DNA of 64,000 bases. Source: Okapia johnstoni. Lineage: Eukaryota; Chordata; Mammalia; Artiodactyla; Giraffidae. Made by a program: the position numbers and the translations under genes. The notes beneath the pieces are model-generated. The model saw only the letters and a list, made by a program, of their open reading frames with translations, searched no databases and was not told where the DNA came from. Where the stretch lies: positions 94,637,069 to 94,701,068 of the forward strand of contig CM044305.1 in the NCBI GenBank assembly GCA_024291935.2, read 5' to 3'. Positions 42,421-54,019 of this stretch are shown one piece after another (position 1 is the first letter of the stretch; the number at the start of each line of letters is the position of its first letter).

Positions 42421-43689
42421 GTGCGAACCCGGTCTTCCAACAGAGGGAAAGTCAACCATCCAGGACTATATTTACAGGGACACAGCTGGAAATCCTCTTT
42501 TGGCCAGGTCATTGGGCGTCCACAACTTGGAGTACATTCAAAGAAGAGCAGCTAGATGTGGGTAGGAGCCTTGTAGCCGTGTCACGTGTTAAACAGATGA
42601 AGGAACTGGGGAGGTATGGCCTGGATGAAAACAGGGGTGAGTGGGGGTGGGGAACGGAGAGGGTTGGCACTGTTCCCTTGGAAGGAGCATGAAGGTCAGC
42701 ACCAGAGCCAGAAAAAGAGATTTGGGTTCAGCTTAAGGGAAAACCTTCTAATTCTAATAGAAATGACTGTCTTTAGTTGGGAATGGGTTTCTTGTGTGAT
42801 ACTGACCCTCTTCCCAATGGGGTTATTCATAAAGGAGACTTCATATCCTTGATCTCGTTGGAGGCACAGCTTTCAGGCCAGGCAGGGGTGGAATGGTTCA
42901 TTCCATCCCCTTTTCAAAGGTAGGGTGTTTGAGCTGAAAGGCCTTAAAAGGCATCTTACAGAACTCCCTTATAATTTTTTTGTCTTCTATATACCAGGAT
43001 CACATAAACTTGAAAAAAAAATATACAGAACAAAAAATGAAACTCTCTGTGTGTATGCAGATCTTTCTTTCTTTCTCAGAGAAGTGTGGCCTGCCAGAGA
43101 CTGCACTTGAACTTGCTAAGCATGCTGCAGCCCCCTACTATTAGGTCAGAGTTCTGGGATGTTTCTCAGCAGGGTGCTCTGGCTGGCAAGGACTAAAAAC
43201 CGTTTCTGCAGAATTAAACTGCCTAGGCCCCTCCTCTCCCTGCCTCCCCTCCCCTCCCTGTGAGGGGGCAGAGGAAAGAAGAGACAACCCCAGGTTTGGT
43301 CTATGGCTGGTGACCAATGACGCACTCTCACCAATATAGATTTTGGAGGTGGAGACTATGGAAAAACAGGTGGCAGCTGGGGCAGGTGGCAGCCTAGAGG
43401 GGGTGGGGCCTACCAAGGGAGAGTGAAGGACAGTGTGGGTGGGGGTCCTGGGAAATCTCAAAAAGAAAATATAAGTCTCCTGAAAACTTGAGGAGGAAAA
43501 AAATGAGTTTCCAAAATGTACGTTATAGAAGCAGTTCCCAGGAAAGGCCACCCACGTGGCACACCAGCCCTGGGATAGGGAAAACAGCACTGATCTCAAA
43601 GTACCCATGGGAAGACCCAGACTAAAGACCCCAGGCCTCTGCCATTGGGCAGTTTGGGGTAGTGGGCAGTTGACAGAGCCTCTGCAGAA

Positions 43690-43800
43690 ACAGATTGGCT
43701 GCCAACTCCTTGTGTGACCTTGGGCAGGCCTTTGCCATCTCTGGCCTTCAATGTCACCATCTCTTAAATAAAGGGGCTGAATTTGATGACCGTAATGGGT
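43690..43800 (+). repeat. MIR SINE fragment
   Basis: CCTTGTGTGACCTTGGGCAG then CTCTTAAATAAAGGGGCTGA match the MIR core and end. It sits just outside the CpG island of the alternative first exon. Confidence 0.7.
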
Positions 43801-43869
43801 CCCTGTCGATATTCTGTAGTTGCAATTGGCACATGGGGGACAGGCTTCAAGGCAAAAGGATCCCCGTCC

Positions 43870-44990
43870 CCCCACCTCCATCTTCAGGGTTCGCGGGCCC
43901 GAGCTGCTGGGCCGGGGACATTCATCCTGGGGCCTATATGGCCCTTAGGTTTCGGGACTCTTGCTCCTAAGTGTCTGGCCCCGACGCTCTAGCTGTCCCC
44001 GAGGACGGCTGAGCCAACGACTCCGCCCCCGCGCTCGTCCCGCGTCCCGCCGAGCCATTAGCGCGATTGCTCGCTGTTCCCGGCAAAGCCGGTGATTTAT
44101 GCGGGGCCTCGACGGGGCAGTCCTTGAGCCAGGAACAATTAGCTAAAAGCCCTCGGGAAGGGAGGCGAAGGGGCGGCGATCCAAGCCCCAGGGCGCCCGG
44201 CCGGGGCGGTAGCCGCCGGCAGCCCCCGGCCGAGGACCCCAGCCCCCCGACTCGGCGGGCCCCACTCACCACGGCGGGGGCGGGGCTCGAAGGCCGACGC
44301 GAAAAGGCAGTCCAGCATCCACGCCATGGCCCGCGCTCGGCGCCGCAGCCTCGCAGCCGGCGTCCGCGCCAGCCCCCGCGCCGGCGGCCCTAAGTAGCCC
44401 CCGGTGACCACGCCCTGAGCCGCACCCTGCACCCAGCGAAGAGTGTCTCGGTCACCGGACACCTCGGGCCTGTCACGAAAGGGGCAGGGCCTCAGGGGAG
44501 CCCCCCCTTCCGCCGGAGGAGAGGCGGCTGGTCCCACACCCCCTTCCCCCACGCGGAGGGAGGCCGAGATCCAGCTCCTGTCCCGGGAAGCCCCGACTCT
44601 GAGGCGGGGGACCCTGCCCCTATCCCGGGGAGCCCCGAGTCTGAGGGGAGACGCCCGTCTCAGCCCTGGTGAGCCCCGAAGCTGAGAGAGAAGGGAGGCC
44701 TCTGCCCCCAGGAGCCCCTATCGGGTGCGTAAAAGCAAGCCTGCCCTCCCAGAAGCTGGTATTTGAGGGCGAGATAGTGCACCTGCCTCTGGGAGGGAGC
44801 TCAGATCTGAGGGTAAGATGGTATCCCAGCCCCAAAACCCCCACGTTTTAGCGGACACATCATCGCCGCCTTCGGGAGGAGGCCTAGTCTAGGCGGGAAG
44901 TGGTGTCTGCCTTAGGAGCCCTGAACCGTAGGGGGAGGCCTGGCCCCCGCCCCTGGGGACCCCCTTGTCTTAGAGGAGGCATCACCTCAG
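43870..44990 (-). promoter_or_regulatory. CpG island around the alternative first exon of ARHGAP36
   Basis: GC-rich DNA with many CpG pairs, densest at about 43,980-44,560, fading by 45.0 kb. It contains the MAWMLDCLF exon and its 5' flank. I see no TATA box just upstream of the ATG, which fits a CpG-island promoter. The island could also serve a plus-strand transcript, but no convincing plus-strand exon is seen. Confidence 0.7.
44270..44327 (-). CDS. ARHGAP36: ARHGAP36 alternative first coding exon
   Basis: An ATG in a good context (GGGCCATGG) opens MAWMLDCLFASAFEPRPRR and ends one base into the next codon at a GTGAGT donor. The phase matches the internal acceptor at 21586/21585, giving a junction [11 protein letters not shown]. 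From memory, human ARHGAP36 has an isoform starting MAWILDCLFASAFEPRPRR, which makes this exon secure. The resulting protein would be about 534 residues and lack the hydrophobic N-terminus. The exon sits inside a CpG island, so it is probably a main promoter. Confidence 0.88.
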
Positions 44991-44999
44991 CGTGAATGA

Positions 45000-46360
45000 C
45001 TCCGGATCTGATTTGTGATGTCACAGCTCTGTTCTCCAGGACCAAGAATGTAGGAGCCCCGAAGTTGAGAGTACTTTTACTGTTCCTGCCCTGTGGATCC
45101 CTCGGGCAAGCGGGAGATGCTTTCCTGTCTGGGATCGTTTGTTTTGCGGGGGTTGGTCCCCAACTGAGACAAAAGAACATGGCATCAAGTGTGTATGAAT
45201 GTGGGGTGTCCCTCAGTTGCCGCTAATTTACAGATTCCACCGCCTACGCTTTTGCTCAGGGCACTGACATAGGAGGGGCACCAACATTTATTTTTAGAAA
45301 GAATTTGATATTTGATATTTCAATGGGGGGTGGTACTGTGTTATATTTCATTGCACTTCTTTTATGGCTTTGAGTTTTTAAAATTTAAATGCATATGGGG
45401 GCACATACCATAATAGGTTCAGTGTTTGGGAGCGTCCGGTGCTAGTAAACCAGTCCTACCCCCGAATCCTGGGGTAGAAGCAGCCACCAGAGATGGACCA
45501 TTTGGGGCAAGAAGGGCTTCTGAGAGAAATTTCCCTTTCTATACCTGTTCAGCCCCATATTAATTTCTCCCCCGGTTCTCCATTGGCAGTTGTACAAACG
45601 TGACTCTGTGCCTTGTTTTTCTCTACTGGGAAAATGGGGCTCTGTTGATCAAAACGCTAGTGAGGAGGTAGAAAGGAATATGAAAAATTCTCTTCCAACA
45701 GCTCGATTGCAGGCTTGAGGAGTGGAAGCTGCAATCAAAGGTCCTTTGGGGAGAGCAGTTATTATATTTGCTTTGCTAACCACTGATATTAGCATTAATG
45801 CAGCAAAAGGGGTGCATAAAATGGAAAAATCGCCTGTACTTCACCATGCAATTCTTAAAGCAGAGCTGTAGTCAGAGTTTAAAGGGTTTCCACTTATTTC
45901 CCTTCCTTTCCGGGAAACATGGTACCTCTCTGCCTTTATACCAATTTCTAAATCATTTCCAATTTCTTTGTTTTCTAAAAGCAATCCGAGTCAACAAACA
46001 TTCACCAGACCTGCTCTTTTACCAATTTCTGCTGTACAAATACCCAGTCATCCAAGCCAAACAAATCTGACATCTAGAAATGTCCAGTTTCAAGCTCTGG
46101 TTATTGAAATCTCAGCCTTACCTCTTCCCCTGAGCATATATACCACTAGCTTTTGCGATGGTCTCAGTGGGTTTCTTTTTTTTCCCCTGCTGAATGAGAT
46201 TTTGTGTGTGGGGAGGGGGTCCCATAAAGGCTGCCTGCTCAATCCAATCCAATGGCCTTCAGTAACTGAAGTTTCTCTCCTAAAATAGCTCTACCTGAAG
46301 TACAAATTCATGACCACTATCCCTTGTGGTGATGTAGTAAAGGAACAAAGCTGAGGATGC
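45000..46360. other. Upstream flank of ARHGAP36 without recognised genes
   Basis: Unique-looking sequence upstream of the alternative first exon. No conserved reading frame. It may contain promoter-proximal elements, but I cannot point to any. Confidence 0.4.
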
Positions 46361-46369
46361 TCACAGGCC

Positions 46370-46490
46370 TAGACTGGAAGCCCGATTGTGCTATTATTGG
46401 CTCTGTAACTTTAGGGAGATATTTTACCTCTCTGAGGATTAGTTTTCCTCATCTGTAAAATGGGATATTAATAGTTGTGAACAAGCTCTT
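46370..46490 (+). repeat. MIR SINE
   Basis: GGCTCTGTAACTTTAGGGAG, TACCTCTCTGAGGATTAGTT and CATCTGTAAAATGGGATATT are MIR landmarks. Confidence 0.8.
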
Positions 46491-46689
46491 GGCAAACCAA
46501 AGCCTACTCATTTGGAAAAAAGAAAAGGGAAAATATGGAGTTCAGAATTCTCAAAAAATTTTATTTAACAGTCAAGTTAGCAGTTTTCCCCAACTCCTTT
46601 TGCTTTGACCCATGTCCTCTGCCACTTAATTACTTAGTGTTGTTTCCTTTGAAAATATTTACCCTTAACTAAATGTCACATAATAGGGG

Positions 46690-46790
46690 AATGCATTTAT
46701 CCATCAATCCATCCATTCATTCAACAAATATTTATTAAATGTCCTTTGTGTGTAAGATATTGAACTGTGGATATAATGTTGATTAACTCA
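46690..46790 (+). repeat. L2-like fragment
   Basis: ATTCATTCAACAAATATTTA then TTAAATGTCCTTTGTGTGTA is the familiar L2-type end. Confidence 0.6.
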
Positions 46791-46799
46791 ATGAATTAT

Positions 46800-49770
46800 C
46801 CTGCAATTATTTTTAAGTGTATAGTTTGGAAGCCTGTGTGATAATCTGAAAAAAACATTTCTGATTATTTTAAGTGAAAAATAATCAAAATGCAAAATGC
46901 ATGCACACTATTATATAAACAGTGCAAATAAATAATAAACTTTACATAAAAAATGTTAACAGGAAACACACCAGAATCTTAGTAGTGACTCTTATTTAAG
47001 CAATGCAATTATGGGCAATTTTAAACTGTTTTATTATTTCCATATTTTAGTATTTTCTAAATTTTCTTTAATAAACGTATATCATTTTCTGGAGTTAGAA
47101 AATGCTACTTATAGGGAAAAAAACTATAATTTTGTCTGCTGAGTAAAGAAAGAGGTTAGGTAAGGGAAAGACTGGGGCCTTTACGCTGGGGTTGTGCTCT
47201 TAGTACAGAGCTCTGGGCCTGGCTGCAATGACTCAGAAAAAGCTGAAACTTGGTCTGTGAGTAAAATATAGAACTCCCCTCTTGTGCAGGGCCACAGAAC
47301 CCGTATGGTATCTCCTTTCCAAGAATACAGAGGTTCATAAGACCCTAATTGAGCAGCCAAGAACCTGCTAGCTTGGACCTGCAACCCCTCACCCCAAGGT
47401 GTTCAAGGTGTATTGGGTATAATTGCCCTCACCCTGATAGTTTAAGGCTTAAAGCTTAACAACTTGCTGCCTCTTAAGGTTGTCTCATTTCAATTCCAAT
47501 TAAAAGCCAAGCACCCTGCTCCTAACTTAGGTCATTGTTTGCTGTGTAGGAAAAAAAAAACATATACTAGCTAAGAAGGCACAATGATGAAATCGAACTG
47601 GAGGCTCACTGACTATGAAAAGAAAGGTTTCCTATCTTTTTTACTGAAGTTCAAAAGTACTTGGCACTCAGGCAAACAATTTGCTATTTAAACAAGATGC
47701 CAAGCATCAGAGGCCTGTAAACCTTGTCATGGATCAGCGTATTTTGAAGTATGGTCCACTGGACCAGCTGCATCAGAATCACTTGATGTGCTATAAATGA
47801 AGATCCTCTGCTCCCACTCCAGATTTTCTTATTTACTCTGGGTAAATACCCAGAGAATCTCTGGGCATGGGGATCACGAAACAACATTTTAGCTTACCTT
47901 GGGGGCTCCTGTACCCAATACAGTAAGAGAAACTCTAATACAGAGGAAAGAACACTTTCCCTGAAAACCTTCCACCACTGTCTCTTCCCATTGCACTCCA
48001 ACTACAAGGAACCCTGGGACAGCCCTAAGGAGAACTTGATCACTTTAACCTCACTCCACTTCTTTGGGTATATAGGTAAATATGTAGCATGAGAAATTGA
48101 ACAAACCTCAAAACTTGACTCCTGATAGGATCTAGTAGTACTCAAAATGAGCCTTCACTTGGATTGTCTAAGAACCCTTGTGTATGTCGATATAGCATTT
48201 TTTCAGTCAGGTTATCTCATTTGGACTCCCTGCTTGGGGTCCTTATGTGAGGCAAGAGGCAGTGGAGGCACCGTGGAAAGAGTATGGCATTTAAAGCTAA
48301 AATACCAGGAGTGAGGCTGGGCATTTCGACTGACCGGCTGAATGGGTGCTTCAAGTATGTCTGCTTTGCAACCTGAGCCCCAGGCTCCTCCTCTATGAAA
48401 CGGGGATCCCCATCCCCCCACCCATCTTCCCAGCTGGTCGGGGTGAAGGTCTCCGCAATTTCAGAAGTTAGATAACAAAAGCAACTACCCCCAGATCCAT
48501 GGAAGGAAGTGGGAGATTAGCAAGCCTGCCTCCCCACACCCCCTTTTGAAGAGTCCTGTCAGAAGGCCCACATGGTGTGTATAGGGTCAAATGGGTCCTC
48601 TAAAGGGGGCTAGAAGCCTTAGGACCTCAAGATTTTGCTTCCCTGCTTTTCTATTTGGGAAGGATTTATCTGAACTCATGGTGAACATATAGTAAAATCA
48701 TGGGGGACCATTTGAGACCTCTCTGAGTTTCAGAAAGGCATAGGTGTCCTCATTTTTTAAGTGGAGTTTTACAAGGAAAACTTGAAGTTCCTTTGCAGCT
48801 AACTTAGCATTCCTAGGATACACTGCTTCTACAGCATTTTATTTTTTCCCATAGCTCTATTACTTCCAAACATTTTCATATCACCAAAGCCTGACAAGGT
48901 CCTGGCACCATCTTTGTGAGGCAGAAATGGGAGAAAATTATTCCCATTTTTTAAGTTAGAAAAGCTGAGGCAAAAGACAGGAAGTAACTAGCCCGCAGTC
49001 AGGGGACAGATGAGCTGAGACTATCCCCGCGATCTCTCACTCCCCGCCCATTCTTTTCTAGTACCCCTCCACAGATCCCAGGAGCTGTCTGTCAGTGTGC
49101 TGACACCACTCAAGAAAATGCAAGTTTCATCCTGACACCAGGAAGACAGAACTACGATTACGCTTCAGTCCCCAAGGAGGCAGAGAAATTGCTTTTAGTT
49201 GACAAGTGCATCTCCCACACACATACCCCTCTGGTTGAATGAAAAGATAAAATCAAGTTAAAAATCCCAAATGCTCACTTAATTTTGTAAAGCATTTTGC
49301 TCTTTGAGCTAAAGGTAGGCAGGATGATAGAATTTTTAAGTCTAGAAGTCTCGACAGGGTGGGGCAGAATAGTGGGAATTAAGGGGGAGCACAGAAAAAA
49401 AAGATGTCAGAAGAAAAAGTAGAGAGATGATCGTTTAGTTTGTGCCATAATCAATAAGAGAAAATGGAGCTATCTGAAAAAAGAACTAGAAAGAACTGGG
49501 TGTGTGTGTTTTTATGCCTTGGAAAAACTGCAAAAGATGTGAGCCACTGAGGTTTCCATTAGAAATGAAAATTTTGTGGCTTTCAGTAATAAGAGTATGG
49601 GGGCTGAGCAGGGGGACTGTCAACTTCGTGTGTCACCAGGGAAGTTAATGCTCTTGGTCTTTACTAGCTCTGAAGGTCATTTCTGTAAATCATTCACCCT
49701 TAAATGTTTAAGTGTGGCAGCTCCCCATGTGTCCTGGATCTGTTTCCACATCTGAGCCTCATACATCTGA
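46800..49770. other. Intergenic stretch without recognised genes
   Basis: AT-rich and mixed sequence with only short open frames. No splice-bounded exon and no clear young repeat. Confidence 0.4.
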
Positions 49771-49774
49771 GCTT

Positions 49775-49880
49775 GGAAGATTGGCAGGACAGAGATTAGC
49801 ACAATCCCCATTTTATAGATGAAGAAAGTGAACCCCAAGAAAGGGAAGTGACTTGCCCAAGGTCATTCTGCCTTTGGGAC
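49775..49880 (-). repeat. L2/MIR-like fragment
   Basis: CATTTTATAGATGAAGAAAG then GAAGTGACTTGCCCAAGGTC is the classic signature, read against the element's own strand. Confidence 0.65.
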
Positions 49881-49972
49881 CACTGTTTGTGCCTCCTTCT
49901 CTTGTGTTTAGCTCCTTCTCACACCACCTGTATGCAGACTTCAATCTGGTCTTTAGACCTCATATACTTCTT

Positions 49973-50158
49973 TTTAAAAAATATTTATTTATTTTTAATT
50001 GATGATTGCTTTACAATATTGGCTTGATTTCTGTCATACATCAACATGAACTAATCATAGGGGTACATATGCCCTCCCTCTTGAATCTCCCTCCCACCTC
50101 CTGCCCATTCCCACTCCGCTAAGGTTATTACAGAGCCCCAGTTTGACTTCCCTGAGTC
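49973..50158 (-). mobile_element. 5'-truncated L1 3' end (artiodactyl type) with target duplication
   Basis: The insert starts with TTTTAAAAAATATTTATTTA (reversed tail) and continues as the artiodactyl L1 3' UTR in reverse, CATCAACATGAACTAATCAT and beyond. A perfect 19-base direct repeat, TAGACCTCATATACTTCTT, flanks it at 49954-49972 and 50159-50177. The intact duplication points to a fairly recent insertion. Confidence 0.85.
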
Positions 50159-50789
50159 TAGACCTCATATACTTCTTGACTCCCTTTGGACTCTATAGAG
50201 ACTGAAGACGTTCCCCTAACTGAGCATTGTAGGGCCCTTAAAAAGCCTTCCAGTAAAGGACACTCTTGTTCTTAGGAGTTATGGGCTGAAGTATCTGCAA
50301 GTGAAGTGTCATAATGTCTATAATATAGGAGAGGGGGGTGGGGAAGGAGAGAGAGAGAAGGGAGAGTATGCAAATATGGCAAATGATTAATGAGGGTATG
50401 TACAAATATATGTGTCATTCTTTCAATGATACGGTATGTTAAAGAATTTGAAAATATAAAATTGGAGGAAATCTGTCCAACCCAGGCAGTCCTCCTACCT
50501 GCCTATGCTAAAATCTAGGAGGTCAGTGGCATATACCCTTTCACAGGGAATCCTTCGGAATGGCCCAGCCCCAAGTCCAGACCTAGCTCAGCAGGAGGGA
50601 CAAACTGGACCCATGACTGGTTTTGATGTCTTAGATGGAGCTTGAGTGGTGGGAAAATGACTACATGTATTGAGTGGGTGTTTGGTATGAGGGGTTTTAT
50701 GGCAGTGCAGCTAAATGGAAGCCCTAGAGAATCAGAGCTTGATTTTTTTCCAGAAGAGAGTTTGCTTGTTTTTTAAATTTCAGGGTTCG

Positions 50790-50940
50790 CTTATCAGAGC
50801 TGGAAGTGTCATTAGAGATAATCCAGTCCAACCTCTTCACATGCCAGGGAGGACAGTAAGATCCAGGGAGGGAGAGTGACTTACCCAACATCGCCCAGCA
50901 AATTAGTGGCTGAAATGAAAGTAGAAGCCATGTGTCCAGC
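50790..50940 (-). repeat. MIR-like old repeat
   Basis: GATAATCCAGTCCAACCTCT followed by AGAGTGACTTACCCAACATC resembles the same repeat class as at 26.46 kb. Confidence 0.5.
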
Positions 50941-51919
50941 CTCCTCGTTCCCGGCTTGGTCCATGACATTGCACTGTCATCTCACCTTGGATTTGTGGGC
51001 TCTTGAAAGGTCATCTGCCTATCCCAGGGCTTGCCCTCGTCAGACCAGCATAGAACTCGGGGATTTGCAGTCAGCGACAGTCCCTGCCGCTGGAAGCAGA
51101 GCCAGGCACCTGAAGATGGCACCTGTCACATCCCATTGGAATGAATGACCTCCCTCTAACAGCGAGATGGGACTGGCAGAATCTGGGAGTGGCACCTTGA
51201 GAGCAGGTGGGCCAGGCCTGTGTGGCTGGTGTGCCATGGACATTCACGACAGAGGAGGTCATGGGTCTGTCCTGAGAACTGTTTGCTGGGGAGTCTTCCA
51301 CCTCTTGCAGCCCCCAAGTGATTTATTATTTTGGGGGCAGCCACTCTAGTTCATTGGTTTAGCTTTCATTGCTCCTGAGGTGGCGGGGTGGGGGGGTGGT
51401 CAGCCTGCCGCTTCCCCTGCTCTGTCTGTTCATGGGATTGGTTCATCAGACAGCTTAGCTAGACCCTCGTGATCCTGTTGGGATTAATGGCATTTGACTG
51501 TAGATCATGAGAAATCACATCAGTAGCTGCTGGTGGGGGTGGATGGAGGAAGCAGAAAGAGGGCACCAGAGAAAGGAGAAGGGAAAACAGTAAAAAGGGA
51601 GGGAAGAAAAGGTGGAAGGAGAAGGGCAGAGGAAAATTCAATGAAGGAGTTCTCTTGCACACCAACTGCTGACATTTTTGAGGCTGTAGCTTCTCTCACT
51701 TTTAATCACCTCTGTTAATTGCCATTTGTCAACACAAGTAAGTCTCTGCTATAACTCAGTCTTGGGGCAATTCAAGTCTTAGACTCAAGGCTAAATCCAG
51801 AGGCCAGTCTTCCTTAGCTGGTGAGTTGTCTGTCCTTCTCCTCTGCATTCCTACACCTCAGGCACTGTGGTATGTGGTATGTGAACACCAGACCTGGCCT
51901 CAGAACTAAAGATGCTAAA

Positions 51920-52132
51920 GTGTGAAAGTGAACATGTTAGTTGCTCGGTCATGTCCAATTCTTTGCTACTCCATGGACTGTAGCCCGCCAGGCTCCTCTG
52001 TCCATGGGATTCTCCAAGCAAGAATACTGGAGTGGGTTGCTGTTCCCTTCTCCAGGAGATCTTCCCAGCCCAAGGATCGAATCTGGGTCTCCCATATTGC
52101 AGGCCGATTCTTTACCTTCTGAGCCATCAGTG
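51920..52132 (-). mobile_element. Bov-tA SINE (reverse orientation)
   Basis: The plus strand shows GTTGCTCGGTCATGTCCAAT, GCAAGAATACTGGAGTGGGT and GATTCTTTACCTTCTGAGCC, the reversed element. This is the last clear ruminant marker before the sequence degrades. Confidence 0.92.
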
Positions 52133-52239
52133 GACAATTAGATTGCTTCCATGTCTTGGCTTTGTGACTAGTGTTGCTGTGAACATTGGGTGCATGAATC
52201 TTTTCGAATTAGAGCTTTCATCTTTTTCAGATATGTGCC

Positions 52240-52500
52240 CAGGTTACCTATGGTTATCAAAGGGGGAGTGGGGAGGGATAAGTTGGGAGTATGGGATTAA
52301 CAGATGCAAACTACCATATATAAAATAAACAACAAGGATTTACTGTATAGCATAGGAAACTATATCTTATAATAAACCATAATAGAAATGAAATGAAAAA
52401 AGAATACATACATATGTGTGTGTATGTGTATAGATATCTGAATCACTTTGCTATACACTTGAAACTAACACAATGTTGTAAATCAACTATACTTTTAAAG
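52240..52500 (+). mobile_element. L1 3' UTR end (artiodactyl type)
   Basis: AGTTGGGAGTATGGGATTAA, AACAAGGATTTACTGTATAG, CACTTTGCTATACACTTGAA and TTGTAAATCAACTATACTTT follow the ruminant L1 3' UTR in order. 52,133-52,240 is probably another repeat piece. Confidence 0.8.
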
Positions 52501-52814
52501 AAGAAAGTCCCTCTTACCTTAGCTGTATCTCCCATGTCTTGGAATTTTGCCTGCTTGATAGCTGTCTCTCATAATAACCTTCTTATTTACCTTCTCTTTC
52601 CCTATGGGCTTCTTGCCATAGCCCACAAAGATATTTAAACTCTCCTATATGACAGCAACCCTTCTCTGACCCTAAGTCCTCTTCCAGCTATCATCCAGTC
52701 TTCATTTTCTCAGCCCGATTCCTTAGCACCTTCACAGAGATGTATGGACTTTCTCTCCTTACTTCTCACCATACCCATTCCTCAGTCCACAGCAAGATAC
52801 TAACTGCTCTGTCT

Positions 52815-52821
52815 ACACACA

Positions 52822-52853
<32 letters not shown>
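52815..52853. repeat. (CA)n microsatellite
   Basis: A CA run with one TC interruption. The partial duplication at 52.87-53.35 kb starts right after it. Confidence 0.9.
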
Positions 52854-52854
<1 letters not shown>

Positions 52855-52872
52855 GTATCTCTACTGTTCCAT

Positions 52873-53350
52873 AAGGTTATTGGGGTCTCAATTTCCTGTA
52901 TACTTACCTGAATTACCCTTGCTGATACCTGTAGAGGGTAATTCTTTATTTATCCCCAATTTTCTATGCTCTGCCTTCCTCCCCTGGTACCCCCATATTT
53001 GTCTTCTGTCTATTCTGTGCCAAGTGCTTTATCACCTACTATAATTGCTAATTTTAATCTGTTACTTACAGCACCTGAAACAGTGTCCAGTGTATAGAAG
53101 ACACTTAATTAATGTTTACCTAATTGATTAACATTTGTTAATTGCATAGGTCTGGTACATAACAAATGTTCCATAAAGCATGTTATTGGGGTCTCACAGT
53201 TTACAAACATTTCCTGTATACTTACCTGACAACACCCTTAATTTCCCCAAACCTGGTGAGTCACCTCTTTATTATTCCAATTTTTATAAAAGAAAGAAGG
53301 GGAATGGAGCCAATATTTGTCTTCTGTCTATTCTGTGCCAAGTGCTTTAT
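52873..53350 (+). repeat. Two patchwork copies sharing exact blocks
   Basis: GTTATTGGGGTCTCA, ATTTCCTGTATACTTACCTG and a perfect 38-base block (52995-53032 and 53313-53350) each occur twice in the same order. The sequence between the shared blocks does not align. This is unlike an ordinary tandem duplication with point mutations. Confidence 0.75.
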
Positions 53351-53460
53351 AAACATTTCAATTTAATCTTTACAACAGCCCTGTGATGTAGATGCTCTTA
53401 GCCACATTTTACAGATGGGAAAACTGAAGTTCAGAGAGGTACCCAAGATCACAAAGAGTA
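53310..53460 (+). repeat. L2/MIR-like fragment
   Basis: TGTGCCAAGTGCTTTATAAA then CATTTTACAGATGGGAAAAC and TCAGAGAGGTACCCAAGATC is the old-repeat signature. Confidence 0.65.
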
Positions 53461-53694
53461 TATAATTTACCTCCTCTGCTCTTTCATTGTTCTGTGCATT
53501 TGATCATACCAAATTTAGTGAGCAATACTGGGGAGGCATATAAAAGGTATCACAGAATGATATTATAATTATTGTTTACATCTAAGTTTTCTTTTTGAGT
53601 TTGCATTCCTATGAAATGTAATGTCAGGCATAAAAAGAACTGAAGAGGAAAATAAAACCCTTGTATTTCCAAACATCCCTTGCCTTTCCCACTG

Positions 53695-53800
53695 CGTGTT
53701 ATAATAATAGGAATTGATTATTGAGTGCTTCCCGTGTGCCTGGCATTATGCTCAGTGCTTTAACTTACATTCTTTCATTTTTTCCTCAGCATCACGCTAT
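53695..53800 (+). repeat. L2/MIR-like fragment
   Basis: GAGTGCTTCCCGTGTGCCTG then GCTCAGTGCTTTAACTTACA is L2/MIR-like. This is the last recognisable genomic element before the composition change. Confidence 0.6.
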
Positions 53801-54019
53801 TGTCTGGGCTTAGCTTCTCACACCCCAATTTATACATAAAGTAATTGCACCTCATAGGAGTTAAGTAACCTGTTTTCAGGGTCTCTCTTGACTCAATATT
53901 CATCCTCTAACTGAAATTTTTTCCTTAGGTTGCTCAGACTCCATATTACCATTACTTCTCACTACCCCAGCTTCCCTGTGTTTCTCATAAGATAGGGGAA
54001 ACCAAGGCTATTCTCTTAA

